Source: Flavobacterium frigoritolerans
GTDB lineage: Bacteria; Bacteroidota; Bacteroidia; Flavobacteriales; Flavobacteriaceae
DNA: 64,000 bases
Direction: 5' to 3'
NCBI RefSeq assembly: GCF_025847275.1
Contig: NZ_JAOZEV010000007.1
Location: 1 to 64,000, forward strand
The notes under the pieces are model-generated. The model saw only the letters and a program-made list of their open reading frames with translations. It ran no database searches and was not told the origin of the DNA. Shown one piece after another: positions 16,645-26,044 of the stretch. Position 1 is the stretch's first letter, and each line of letters starts with the position of its first letter. A program made the position numbers and the translations under genes.

Positions 16645-18048
16645 ATGAATACTAAATATTCTGATTTAATCAATCAAACATATTACTTTCCTCAAGAGGA
16701 ATTTACTTTAAACAAAGACAACCTTCATTTCCACAACATCGATTTGATGAAATTGGTAGAAAAATATGGTACGCCATTAAAATTCACTTATTTGCCTCAA
16801 ATTTCTAACAACATCAACAAAGCAAAAAGTTGGTTTAGAAAATCGATGGAAAAGAATAAATACGAAGCTAAATACTATTACTGTTATTGCACTAAAAGTT
16901 CTCATTTTGAATTTATAATGAATGAAGCTTTTAAGAACAATATTCATATAGAAACTTCATCTGCATTTGACATCAATATTGCAGAGAATTTATTAGAGAA
17001 TGGCAAAATCAATAAAAATACTTACATTATATGTAACGGTTTCAAAAGAGACCAATACGTTACAAATATTGCAAGACTTATAAATAATGGTCATAAAAAC
17101 ACCATTCCGATTATCGATAACTACGAAGAACTTGATTTACTTCAAGCAGAAATCAAAGGAAAATTTAAAATCGGAATCAGAATTGCTGCCGAAGAAGAAC
17201 CTAAATTTGAGTTTTATACTTCAAGATTAGGAATAGGATACAAAAACATTGTTCCTTTTTACAAAAAAGAGATCAAAGAGAATAAAAATTTAGAAGTGAA
17301 AATGTTACACTTCTTTATTAATACCGGTATCAATGACAATGCATATTACTGGAATGAATTAGTAAAATGTATTAAAGTATATGTAGCTTTAAAAAAGGAA
17401 TGTCCTACTCTTGATGGATTAAACATCGGTGGTGGATTCCCTATTAAAAACTCATTAGCTTTTGAGTATGATTACCAATATATGATTGATGAAATTATCA
17501 ATCAAATAAAAATTGCTTGTGATGAAGCTGAAGTTGATGTTCCAAATATTTTTACTGAATTTGGTTCGTTTACTGTAGGTGAAAGTGGAGGTGCTATCTA
17601 TCAGATTTTGTACCAAAAACAACAAAATGACAGAGAAAAATGGAATATGATTGACTCGTCTTTCATTACTACTCTACCTGACACATGGGCAATCAATAAA
17701 CGATTTATTATGCTAGCCGTAAACCGGTGGAATGATACTTACGAACGGGTTCTATTAGGCGGACTTACTTGTGATAGTGACGATTATTACAATTCAGAGC
17801 AAAATATGAATGCCATTTACTTACCCAAATACAATAAAGAAAAACCTTTATATATTGGTTTCTTCAATACAGGAGCATATCAAGAAACAATTGGAGGTTA
17901 TGGAGGATTACATCACTGTTTAATTCCACAACCAAAGCACATTTTAATTGATAGAGACGAAAATGGATTTTTAGCAACTGAGGTATTTTCTCAAGAGCAA
18001 ACATCAGATGAAGTATTGAAGATATTAGGATACAGTAAAAAACAATAA
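16645..18048 (+). CDS. speA: Arginine decarboxylase (biosynthetic type)
   Basis: This PLP enzyme converts arginine to agmatine, the first step to polyamines. From the ATG at 16645 it has 467 residues; the upstream TTG at 16606 adds an unlikely 13 residues. It has the alanine-racemase-like barrel (YCYCTKSSHF with the probable PLP Lys, ETSSAFDINIAENLL), the GGGFP phosphate-binding loop and CDSDDYY near the C-terminus, where the interface Cys is expected. It is shorter than E. coli SpeA, as in other Bacteroidota. It is followed after 98 bp by the DHS homologue, and preceded by a long leader. Confidence 0.88.
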   Translation: MNTKYSDLINQTYYFPQEEFTLNKDNLHFHNIDLMKLVEKYGTPLKFTYLPQISNNINKAKSWFRKSMEKNKYEAKYYYCYCTKSSHFEFIMNEAFKNNIHIETSSAFDINIAENLLENGKINKNTYIICNGFKRDQYVTNIARLINNGHKNTIPIIDNYEELDLLQAEIKGKFKIGIRIAAEEEPKFEFYTSRLGIGYKNIVPFYKKEIKENKNLEVKMLHFFINTGINDNAYYWNELVKCIKVYVALKKECPTLDGLNIGGGFPIKNSLAFEYDYQYMIDEIINQIKIACDEAEVDVPNIFTEFGSFTVGESGGAIYQILYQKQQNDREKWNMIDSSFITTLPDTWAINKRFIMLAVNRWNDTYERVLLGGLTCDSDDYYNSEQNMNAIYLPKYNKEKPLYIGFFNTGAYQETIGGYGGLHHCLIPQPKHILIDRDENGFLATEVFSQEQTSDEVLKILGYSKKQ

Positions 18049-18146
18049 AAAAAATCGCAAATTGTACTAAATATTTATAAAATTTATTAATTTGCATAAC
18101 AATCTTTAAAGGTTTTTAGCCTTTGAAATCATAAAAAAAAGAAAAA

Positions 18147-19115
18147 ATGAAAGGACCAATTAGTCAGTTTATTGAAAAACATTATTTGCACTTTAACTCT
18201 GCATCACTTGTAGATGCTGCAAAAGCATACGAACAACAATTGGCTAATGGTGCCAAAATGATGGTAAGTATGGCTGGAGCAATGAGTACTGCCGAAATTG
18301 GAAAGATTTTTGCCGAAATAATTCGTCAGGATAAAGTTCAAATTATTTCTTGTACAGGAGCAAATCTTGAAGAAGATATCATGAACTTAGTAGCGCACTC
18401 TCACTACGAAAGAGTACCAAACTACCGTGACTTAACTCCACAAGATGAGTGGGATTTATTAGAAAGAGGATTAAACAGAGTTACAGATACTTGTATCCCA
18501 GAACATGAAGCATTCCGTCGTTTGCAAAAACATATCTACAAAATATGGAAAGATGCAGATGATAAAGGAGAACGTTATTTCCCACATGAATTCATGTACA
18601 AAATGTTACTTTCAGGAGTTTTAGAAGAATATTACGAAATAGACTTAAAAGATAGTTGGATGTATGCTGCAGCAGAGAAAAATTTACCTATTATTGTACC
18701 AGGATGGGAAGATAGTACAATGGGAAATATCTTCGCTTCATACGTAATCAAAGGTGACTTAAAAGCATCTACGATGAAATCTGGAATCGAATACATGGTT
18801 TTCTTATCTGATTGGTACCCTAAAAATAGCACTAACGGAATTGGATTTTTCCAAATTGGTGGTGGTATTGCTGGAGATTTCCCAATTTGCGTGGTACCAA
18901 TGTTGTACCAAGATATGGAAATGCATGATGTTCCGTTTTGGAGCTATTTCTGCCAAATTTCAGATTCAACAACCAGTTATGGTTCGTATTCTGGAGCTGT
19001 TCCTAATGAAAAAATTACTTGGGGTAAATTAGATATTAAAACTCCAAAATTTATTATTGAGTCAGACGCTACCATTGTAGCACCATTAATTTTTGCATAT
19101 TTATTAGATTTATAG
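18147..19115 (+). CDS. Deoxyhypusine synthase family protein, probable polyamine aminobutyl transferase
   Basis: This 322-residue protein is a bacterial homologue of eukaryotic deoxyhypusine synthase. The NAD-binding GIGFFQIGGGIAGDFP region and the C-terminal WGK motif (Lys about residue 294, equivalent to the human active-site Lys) are kept. Bacteria lack eIF5A, so the substrate must differ; relatives in other bacteria make homospermidine from putrescine. Its place directly after speA supports a polyamine role, and homospermidine is the main polyamine reported for this family. No agmatinase gene lies between the two. Confidence 0.85.
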   Translation: MKGPISQFIEKHYLHFNSASLVDAAKAYEQQLANGAKMMVSMAGAMSTAEIGKIFAEIIRQDKVQIISCTGANLEEDIMNLVAHSHYERVPNYRDLTPQDEWDLLERGLNRVTDTCIPEHEAFRRLQKHIYKIWKDADDKGERYFPHEFMYKMLLSGVLEEYYEIDLKDSWMYAAAEKNLPIIVPGWEDSTMGNIFASYVIKGDLKASTMKSGIEYMVFLSDWYPKNSTNGIGFFQIGGGIAGDFPICVVPMLYQDMEMHDVPFWSYFCQISDSTTSYGSYSGAVPNEKITWGKLDIKTPKFIIESDATIVAPLIFAYLLDL

Positions 19116-19124
19116 AATAACTTT

Positions 19125-19526
19125 ATGAAAAGAGTAATAGTTGATTACGCTAAACTTACCAATGAAATTTTAAACTTACTAGTTGAGAAATTTCCTGATG
19201 GTTATGATGATTCGGATGTTATCCGTTTTAGAAATGCTAAAAACGAATTGATAGAAGCTGTTGAAGTACGTACAGAAGACACTATTTATTTAGTGAAAAT
19301 CAGTACTAAACTTGCTGATAGAATTGAAAATTACGATGAAGATGATGAAATCGATGCTGACGTTGATACAATCGAGCCAATTAAAGGTCTTGATTTAGAA
19401 GATGAAGCAGACGACGAAGATGAAGATGAGAATCTAGACAAACCAGATCTTGACGGAGATGATGACGATGACGACCAAGATAAAGACATCGCCGATGAGG
19501 ATGATGACGAAGATGATGAAGATTAA
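19125..19526 (+). CDS. Small protein with a highly acidic tail
   Basis: This 133-residue protein has an ordered N-terminal ~70 residues (MKRVIVDYAKLTNEILNLL, then a compact beta-like section) and a C-terminal ~60 residues made almost only of Asp and Glu. It starts 9 bp after the DHS homologue and is probably cotranscribed with it. The tail could mimic nucleic acid or bind cationic partners such as polyamines or basic proteins. I do not assign a function. Confidence 0.75.
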   Translation: MKRVIVDYAKLTNEILNLLVEKFPDGYDDSDVIRFRNAKNELIEAVEVRTEDTIYLVKISTKLADRIENYDEDDEIDADVDTIEPIKGLDLEDEADDEDEDENLDKPDLDGDDDDDDQDKDIADEDDDEDDED

Positions 19527-19545
19527 TTAATCTGAATATTTCAAA

Positions 19546-19578
19546 ATAAAAAAGGAACTCGTACATGAGTTCCTTTTT
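19546..19578. terminator. Rho-independent terminator
   Basis: AAAAAAGGAACTC and GAGTTCCTTTTTT form a strong stem with T run just after the acidic-tail gene; it closes the speA-DHS transcription unit before recQ. Confidence 0.85.
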
Positions 19579-19611
19579 TATTTAGTAAATTACCTACAAA
19601 AATATAAGCCG

Positions 19612-21723
19612 ATGGATACTGCGCTATTACATGCCAAACTAAAGGAAAATTTTGGATTCGAAAAATTTAGACCCAACCAAGAAGATATTATAAATACAAT
19701 ACTTTCAGGTCAGGATACTTTAGCTATTATGCCAACTGGTGGAGGAAAATCAATCTGTTTTCAGTTACCTGCCTTATTATTACCAGGAATCACAATCGTA
19801 ATTTCTCCCCTAATTGCTTTAATGAAGGACCAAGTTGATAGCTTAAAAGCAAACGGAATTGCTGCTTGTTTCATAAATAGCAGCCAAACTGATCAAGAGC
19901 AGCAATTTTATATGGAAAGTTTAAAATCCAATACAATAAAATTGGTTTATATAGCTCCAGAAAGCCTATCTTATCTTGACATCCTTTTTAATCAACTAAC
20001 AATAAGCCTAATAGCGATAGATGAAGCACATTGTATCTCGGCTTGGGGGCATGATTTCCGTCCAGCATATACCAATTTAGGTTATCTAAAAAATCGCTTC
20101 CCTTCTACTCCAGTCTTAGCATTAACCGCTACAGCAGATAAAGCAACCAGAACCGACATAAGCGAACAATTAAATTTAAACAATCCAAAAACAGTTGTTG
20201 CTTCTTTTGACAGAAAAAATTTAAGCCTCGAAGTTCGTCCTGCTCTCGACAGAGTAAAACAAATAATAGATTTTATTGAAACCAAACCCAATGAATCTGG
20301 AATTGTATATTGTCTGAGCAGAAAAACAACAGAAGAGCTAGCAGATAAACTAAAGAAAAAAGGAATTAATGCAAAAGCATATCATGCAGGACTAGAAAGT
20401 AAACTGCGCTCCAAAACTCAAGATGATTTTATAAACGATGATTGTCAGGTTGTTTGTGCTACAATTGCTTTTGGAATGGGAATTGATAAATCGAATGTAC
20501 GCTGGGTAATTCATTACAATTTGCCCAAAAATATCGAAGGTTATTATCAGGAAATCGGAAGAGCTGGTCGTGATGGCTTACCTTCTGAGACCATTTTGTT
20601 TGAAAGTTACAGTGATGTAATTCAATTGCAAAAATTTGCTTCAGAAGGCTTAAACGCCGAAGTACAGCTTGCTAAACTAGAGCGAATGAAACAATATGCA
20701 GATGCTTTAAGCTGCCGCAGAAAAATATTGCTTTCCTACTTTGGTGAATTAGTAAATGAAAATTGCGGTAACTGCGACATTTGTAAAAATCCTCCAACAT
20801 TTTTTGACGGAACTGTTATTGCACAAAAAGCACTCTCTGCAGTTACTCGTTTGCAAGAAAAAGAAACTTTACCAGTAATTGTTGATTTTCTTAAAGGTTC
20901 TAAAAATGCTCATATATACGAAAACGAATACCAAAATTTAAAAACTTACGGAATTGGTGCCGATATTTCTTGGTACGATTGGAACCAATATCTAATTCAG
21001 TTGATAAATTTAGGCTATTGCGAAATTGCATTTCATCAGCATAATAAAATCTTATTGACTCCTTTTGCAAAAAAAGTTTTGTTCGAAGGTGAAAAAGTAA
21101 TGCTTACTACTGTAGTTAAGAAAACTATTGAAAAAACCGAAATACAAGAAAAAGCAACCAAAGCCAAGCCAAATTCTCTTTTTGAAATACTTCGACAATT
21201 GCGATACAAAATTTCTAAAGAAGAAGAAGTGCCTGCATACGTCATTTTTAGTGATGCCGTTTTAAGACAGATGGAACTATTACGTCCTATGAGTGATGAT
21301 GAACTAATAGCGATAGACGGAGTTGGAAAAGCAAAACTCGAAAAATACGGTTCAGATTTTGTAAATGCCATAATTGAGTTTTTTAAAAATAAAAAAAAGC
21401 CTCAAAAAAAATCAAAAAAGGAAAGCAGTACGTATAAAGTAACATTAGAATTATTCCAGGAAGGAGTTTCTATTGAGGCAATTGCTGTAAAAAGAAAACT
21501 GGGAATTTCGACAATCGCATCACATTTGGCAAAATTATACGTCGATGGACACGACATCGATTTATCTGATTACGTTTCAGATACCGAAATTTTTAAAATA
21601 AGAGATGCGCAAGTAAAGCTTGAAAATCCAGATACACTAAAACCTTATTATGATTTTCTTGAAGAACAAATTTCTTATGATAAAATACGGTTAGGTCTTG
21701 CTATAATTGAGAAGAATTATTAA
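19612..21723 (+). CDS. recQ: ATP-dependent DNA helicase RecQ
   Basis: This 703-residue 3'-5' helicase works in recombination and fork repair. It has Walker A (MPTGGGKSICFQLPAL), the DEAH box (IDEAHCISAWGHDFRP, aromatic-rich loop), motif VI (QEIGRAGRDGLPS), the zinc-binding Cys set (CRRKILLSYFGE...CGNCDIC), a winged helix and an HRDC domain (~residues 520-595), then a basic linker and a C-terminal helix-turn-helix-like domain. The length is typical. It stands alone. Confidence 0.95.
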   Translation: MDTALLHAKLKENFGFEKFRPNQEDIINTILSGQDTLAIMPTGGGKSICFQLPALLLPGITIVISPLIALMKDQVDSLKANGIAACFINSSQTDQEQQFYMESLKSNTIKLVYIAPESLSYLDILFNQLTISLIAIDEAHCISAWGHDFRPAYTNLGYLKNRFPSTPVLALTATADKATRTDISEQLNLNNPKTVVASFDRKNLSLEVRPALDRVKQIIDFIETKPNESGIVYCLSRKTTEELADKLKKKGINAKAYHAGLESKLRSKTQDDFINDDCQVVCATIAFGMGIDKSNVRWVIHYNLPKNIEGYYQEIGRAGRDGLPSETILFESYSDVIQLQKFASEGLNAEVQLAKLERMKQYADALSCRRKILLSYFGELVNENCGNCDICKNPPTFFDGTVIAQKALSAVTRLQEKETLPVIVDFLKGSKNAHIYENEYQNLKTYGIGADISWYDWNQYLIQLINLGYCEIAFHQHNKILLTPFAKKVLFEGEKVMLTTVVKKTIEKTEIQEKATKAKPNSLFEILRQLRYKISKEEEVPAYVIFSDAVLRQMELLRPMSDDELIAIDGVGKAKLEKYGSDFVNAIIEFFKNKKKPQKKSKKESSTYKVTLELFQEGVSIEAIAVKRKLGISTIASHLAKLYVDGHDIDLSDYVSDTEIFKIRDAQVKLENPDTLKPYYDFLEEQISYDKIRLGLAIIEKNY

Positions 21724-21844
21724 AATATTTTAGGTTTTACACGCAGATTTTACTGATTTGCTTAAACTAAGAAGCCGAACGCAACGCTTCAGGACAGATA
21801 AGTTATCATCCCTCTCCTTACTTAAATCCCCTCCTGTTATAATC

Positions 21845-21917
21845 ATAGCCCACGGTTTTAAACGTGTGGTATTAATAGTAATAATGCATTGCCAACGGTT
21901 GAAGCCGGTGGCAATGC
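21845..21917. repeat. REP-like palindrome pair
   Basis: Two adjacent imperfect palindromes: ATAGCCCACG/CGTGTGGTAT and GCATTGCCAACGG/CCGGTGGCAATGC (12 of 13 pairs). They are markedly more GC-rich than the surroundings, as in REP-type elements. Confidence 0.6.
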
Positions 21918-21986
21918 CCAACATAAAGCTTTGTCATAGTTTTGAAAAAAGGATACAAGTAATATTTATAAAAACCCAAATTTACT

Positions 21987-22070
21987 GTTGGTCTGCGTAT
22001 TTTTGCCATTTCTGAAATGACAAGTTTGGGATTGTTTTGTGTAAAACCAAAGTTACTTACACTCTTGGTT
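21987..22070. repeat. Dispersed 84-bp intergenic repeat, copy 1
   Basis: Clearly related over its length to 40332-40415, with shared landmarks GTTGGTCTG, ATTTTTG.CATTTCTG, AATGACA and TGTAAAAC. Both copies lie between convergent genes. Confidence 0.7.
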
Positions 22071-22136
22071 AAAGACTTACACAAAGATTACATTCAAACT
22101 TTAATCACAAAATCTATTCGAAATTAAGATAATCCT

Positions 22137-22213
22137 TAGCCCTGATGGAAACGGCATCCTTTTTATCGCGCCGTAGCGGATAAAAAGATATAGTGAACAG
22201 CAGGAATAGCTCC
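22137..22213 (+). ncRNA. Structured RNA-like repeat element, candidate
   Basis: The segment begins TAGCCCTGATGG and ends AGCAGGAATAGCTCC. A central hairpin pairs CTTTTTATC with GATAAAAAG, and the outer CCCTG can pair with CAGG. I recall this sequence type as common in Flavobacterium intergenic regions, possibly the Flavo-1 RNA motif, but I cannot check it. Strand is assumed from that recollection. Confidence 0.4.
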
Positions 22214-22218
22214 AAAAA

Positions 22219-22250
22219 AAAAATCCTATGAAAAACTATTTCACAGGATT
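22219..22250 (-). terminator. Terminator of the DinB-like gene
   Basis: AAATCCTATGAAA pairs with TTTCACAGGATTT (one mismatch); on the minus strand a run of T follows. Confidence 0.75.
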
Positions 22251-22278
22251 TGTAATTTTTAATTGTAGTGCTTATTAA

Positions 22279-22794
22279 CTACAAATATCTTTCTTGAAAA
22301 ACTTTTTGATGATGTTTTTGATGACCAATAATAACAAAACCTAAAGCTCTAACTGACATCTGATTATTAGATGCTGTACCAATTCTTTTAAGTTGCTCCT
22401 CTGACAAACTTTTATAAAACAATAAATTAGAATGTCTTACAGCAGATAATTCAGTCAATAGATCCTGAAGACCTCTTGCATTCGCATTAGTATTATCTAC
22501 ATAATCATTTTCTTCAAAACTAGCCAATGCCGTTTTATCATTTCTAGAGAACCGTAAAGCACGATATGCAAAAATACGCTCCGTATCGATTATATGCTGA
22601 ATGATCTCTTTGATTGTCCATTTTCCTTCTGCATAACGATAATCAAATTTATCCATCGGAATATTTTGAACAAACTTTATAAAATCATGCAATGAAATTT
22701 CTAATTCTTCAATCAAATTTACATTCCCTGCTTCTTGAACATAAGTTGTAAATCCGCCTGAATATTCATTTTCTAATAATTGTGATGCTAACAT
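22279..22794 (-). CDS. DinB-like four-helix protein
   Basis: This 171-residue protein of the DinB/YfiT metal-binding superfamily has the helix with GKWTIKEIIQHIIDTE, where the first metal His lies, and the C-terminal IIGHQKHHQKV with the other two. Such proteins are often metal-dependent thiol transferases or damage-inducible proteins; bacillithiol is a possible cofactor in this phylum. It starts 12 bp after the PEP carboxylase stop, so it is probably cotranscribed. Confidence 0.85.
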   Translation of the reverse strand: MLASQLLENEYSGGFTTYVQEAGNVNLIEELEISLHDFIKFVQNIPMDKFDYRYAEGKWTIKEIIQHIIDTERIFAYRALRFSRNDKTALASFEENDYVDNTNANARGLQDLLTELSAVRHSNLLFYKSLSEEQLKRIGTASNNQMSVRALGFVIIGHQKHHQKVFQERYL

Positions 22795-22805
22795 AATAAT
22801 TAAAT

Positions 22806-25391
22806 TTAAGCTGAGTTTCTACTTGCATTTGTGTTTCCAAAAAGAGAACGTGTTACTATCTTCTCGTATACCTTAATCAAATCATCATCGACTTGATCCT
22901 GCTTGTTTAATTCATTAATTCTCAACAAAGCATATTGTTGTATTGTTAATAATGGCAACACTATACGCTCTCTTATCTGAATAGAAGCTTTACCATCTGG
23001 ATAGTTTTCCATTAGCTCTTTATGACCTGCAATTTTAAGTAACAAACGTTTCGTTTCTGAAAACTCATCATAGATAATTTGCCAAAATTCTCCAAACTCA
23101 GGGTCTTTTCTCATATAGGCTGTTAGTGGTAAAAATGATTTTGCCAATGACATCATACTGTTTTCTAATAAGGTTTTAAAGAATAATGAATTATCATATA
23201 AACCCTGAACTTTCTCCCATTGATTCGTTTCTTCAAAATGTCTTAATGCTGAACCTACTCCAAAGAAACCTGGTACATTTTGTTTTAATTGACTCCAAGA
23301 ACCAACAAACGGAATGGCACGTAAATCTGCGAAATCTAAATTTTCTGACTTACTTCTTTTTGATGGTCGGCTACCAATATTTGTTTTTGAGTAATATTTT
23401 AAAGTACTCATCTTCTCTAAATAAGGAATAAATTTAGGATGATTTTTAAAACTTAAGTACTCTTGATATCCTAGTTCTGCCAATTGATCCAAAACATTTT
23501 TCTCATCTACAGTCAATTCATTTTTGCCTTTACTAAATACCTGATTTGTAACTCCAGCACTCAATAAATTCTCCAAATTATAACGACATGAATCCAATGT
23601 ACCAAAATTAGAGCTTATAGTTTGCCCTTGAACAGTAATCTGAATTTCGTTATTTTCAATTTTCGGACCTAATGAAGCATAGAACTTATGTGTCTTTCCT
23701 CCTCCTCGAGCAGGTGGCCCACCACGTCCATCAAAGAAAATAGCTTTAATTCCGTATTTTCTAGAAATTTCAGTAAGTGCTTCTTTGGCTCTGTAAATAC
23801 TCCAGTTTGCCATTAAATACCCACCATCTTTTGTACCATCAGAGAAACCTAACATTATTGTTTGCTTATTTCCTCTTTCGGTCAAGTGTTTTGCATATTC
23901 TGGATTTGTATATAATTGCTCCATAATTTCATGAGCCTTTTGTAAATCATCTACAGATTCAAATAGCGGAATAATATCAACCGTTGGATTATCCCAATTA
24001 TTCAATCTTATTAAAGCAAAAGTCTCCATTACATTCAGTGCACTTTCGTTATTACTGATTATATAACGATTTGCTCCATACTCCCCATTATTCTCCTGAA
24101 TGGCTTTAATAGCTTGTATAGATTCAATTGTTGACTTTGTAATTTCATTTTCAAACACACTTGGATTAAGATTTCCTTTTACTTTTGAAAGTACTGCTAT
24201 CTTTTCACCCTCTGATAAATCATAATAATTGGCAGGAAAAACGGTAGAGTCAGACTTTAAGTAATACGTCACAACATCTTTAAAAACAGCATCATGTATC
24301 TTGCTGTTTTGACGGATATCTAATGTTGCAAAATAAAAACCAAACAAGTTAATTTTGATAAGCAGTGCTTCTAATTCATCCAAATACAATGACTGGTGCT
24401 TCTCAATAATAATCTCTTTGATCTTATTTAATTGTGTCTTAAATTCATCTAAAGTGATATAAATCTCCCCTTTAGAATAAAATACTGAACGATATAATTT
24501 GTATTCAAGATCAGAAACTAAAGTATCCACTCCTGCAAATGTCAATTTTCTTTTTAAGTTTCGCATCTCAACATAGTAACATTTTAGAATCGAAGTTCTC
24601 AAACGTTCTGCTACTTTTAAGGTAATAGCTGTTGTTACGAATGGGTTTCCATCACGATCTCCTCCTGGCCAAAATCCGAGTTTTATCAAAGGATTTTGAA
24701 TCGATTTTCCGTGAAAGATATTCTTTTGAAGATAATGTACTATTTCACCCGAAGTTTCATAAAATACATTCTCCAAATACCAAATCAAACTAACTGCTTC
24801 ATCATAAGGATTTGGCTTTTCGTTTTGTATAAATGGTGTTTTACCTAATTGAGCAAGCAATTTCTTGATTTTAAGCAAATCATTTGAGCGAATTGCCGCA
24901 GTTAAATCATTAATAATACCCAATACTGGCCCTGGGTAAAACTGTGTAGGATGTGCTGTTAGTACGGTTCGAACATTAAAATCTTCTAAAAACTCTACTA
25001 AATCATCCTCTTTATCTTTAGCATCTGATTTTTCCTTGATATCACGAAGCGACCCTCTTCCTTCCATATTATTAACGGTAGGAAATGCAGCATCCTCTAT
25101 AGCGTCAAATAATACAATTTGACGTTCTATGTACTGAATAAATCGAAACATTAAATCAATTTTATCTTTCTCTGAAGCATCATTTAGATACTTTCCTGAG
25201 AAAAAATTCACAATTTCTTTAGGTGTTTCTTGTTTTTTAAAGCCTGTTTCGCAAACTTCGGTAAATAAAGGAAGTAAAACCCCAGTATTATCAATAGAGT
25301 CAAATGGCAATGTAATAAAGACACTATTGTAAATATGGTATTTAGAAAGAACGTCTTGATTAAAACGTTCTATTTTTGGAAGCGTATACAT
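22806..25391 (-). CDS. ppc: Phosphoenolpyruvate carboxylase
   Basis: This 861-residue anaplerotic enzyme makes oxaloacetate from PEP and bicarbonate. Catalytic blocks are VLTAHPTQFYPG (His about 140), GGDRDGNPFVT, FFDGRGGPPARGGGKTH and AIPFVGSWSQLK. The C-terminus (GNTNASRNSA) differs from the classical QNTG end, which occurs in some Bacteroidota enzymes. Length is slightly below that of the E. coli enzyme. It heads an operon with the DinB-like gene. Confidence 0.93.
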   Translation of the reverse strand: MYTLPKIERFNQDVLSKYHIYNSVFITLPFDSIDNTGVLLPLFTEVCETGFKKQETPKEIVNFFSGKYLNDASEKDKIDLMFRFIQYIERQIVLFDAIEDAAFPTVNNMEGRGSLRDIKEKSDAKDKEDDLVEFLEDFNVRTVLTAHPTQFYPGPVLGIINDLTAAIRSNDLLKIKKLLAQLGKTPFIQNEKPNPYDEAVSLIWYLENVFYETSGEIVHYLQKNIFHGKSIQNPLIKLGFWPGGDRDGNPFVTTAITLKVAERLRTSILKCYYVEMRNLKRKLTFAGVDTLVSDLEYKLYRSVFYSKGEIYITLDEFKTQLNKIKEIIIEKHQSLYLDELEALLIKINLFGFYFATLDIRQNSKIHDAVFKDVVTYYLKSDSTVFPANYYDLSEGEKIAVLSKVKGNLNPSVFENEITKSTIESIQAIKAIQENNGEYGANRYIISNNESALNVMETFALIRLNNWDNPTVDIIPLFESVDDLQKAHEIMEQLYTNPEYAKHLTERGNKQTIMLGFSDGTKDGGYLMANWSIYRAKEALTEISRKYGIKAIFFDGRGGPPARGGGKTHKFYASLGPKIENNEIQITVQGQTISSNFGTLDSCRYNLENLLSAGVTNQVFSKGKNELTVDEKNVLDQLAELGYQEYLSFKNHPKFIPYLEKMSTLKYYSKTNIGSRPSKRSKSENLDFADLRAIPFVGSWSQLKQNVPGFFGVGSALRHFEETNQWEKVQGLYDNSLFFKTLLENSMMSLAKSFLPLTAYMRKDPEFGEFWQIIYDEFSETKRLLLKIAGHKELMENYPDGKASIQIRERIVLPLLTIQQYALLRINELNKQDQVDDDLIKVYEKIVTRSLFGNTNASRNSA

Positions 25392-25433
25392 AATGTGTTA
25401 TAGTTGGTTGGTGGTTAATAGTTAATTTTACAT

Positions 25434-25461
25434 AAAAAAACCCCAAGAAAAACTTGAGGTT
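25434..25461 (-). terminator. Terminator of the Lrp-family gene
   Basis: AACCCCAAG / CTTGAGGTT stem with T run on the minus strand, between the Lrp regulator and ppc. Confidence 0.75.
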
Positions 25462-25487
25462 ATATTCAATATAGCATTCAAGATCAA

Positions 25488-25967
25488 TTACATATTTTTA
25501 AAAATAGTATGCATCAAACGCTTCTTATCATTAATACTTTCTTCTAACGAAATCATAGTTTCTGTTCTGTAAACTCCTTCGATATCATCAATCATAAAGA
25601 TTACTTCTTTCGCATGTTTAGTATCTTTTGCTCTAATTTTACAGAAAATATTGAATTTTCCTGTAGTTACAGATGCAACAGTTACAAAAGGAATTTGATT
25701 AATACGCTCTAAAACAAATTTTGTTTGCGATGTATTATTTAGAAAAACACCTACATAAGCTATAAATGAATATCCTAATTTATCATAATCCAATGCTAAT
25801 GAAGATCCCATTATTATTCCGGCATCTTCCATTTTTTTCACTCTCACATGTACTGTTCCTGCAGATATCAATAATTTTTTTGCAATGTCAGTAAACGGTA
25901 CTCTTGTGTTGTCTATCAACATGTCTAATATCTGGTGATCTACTTCATCCAAACGAAATTTACTCAT
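25488..25967 (-). CDS. Lrp/AsnC family transcription regulator
   Basis: This 159-residue protein has an N-terminal winged helix (DEVDHQILDMLIDNTRVPFTDIAKKL, recognition helix SAGTVHVRVKKMEDAG) and a C-terminal RAM ligand-binding domain (YVGVFLNNTSQ...VTTGKFNIFCKIRAKD). These regulators sense amino acids or related metabolites and form octamers. It stands alone with its own terminator; targets cannot be named from context. Confidence 0.92.
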   Translation of the reverse strand: MSKFRLDEVDHQILDMLIDNTRVPFTDIAKKLLISAGTVHVRVKKMEDAGIIMGSSLALDYDKLGYSFIAYVGVFLNNTSQTKFVLERINQIPFVTVASVTTGKFNIFCKIRAKDTKHAKEVIFMIDDIEGVYRTETMISLEESINDKKRLMHTIFKNM

Positions 25968-26044
25968 AATTCTTTAATTAATATTACTAATTGCTATTAC
26001 AAAGTATAAAAATATATATAAAAAATAACAAAATGACAAAAAAA

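Larger units (their letters stand above)
21724..22278. other. Repeat-rich spacer between recQ and the DinB-like gene
   Basis: A 555-bp gap between convergent genes. It holds two palindromic hairpins (21845-21872 and 21886-21917), an 84-bp dispersed repeat (21987-22070), a structured-RNA-like element (22137-22213) and a terminator (22219-22250). Short open frames cross it, but none looks like a protein. Confidence 0.7.

Noticed and set aside
21758..22015. 85-codon plus-strand frame after recQ
   Set aside because: It runs through palindromes and the dispersed repeat, with no start context or protein-like composition.
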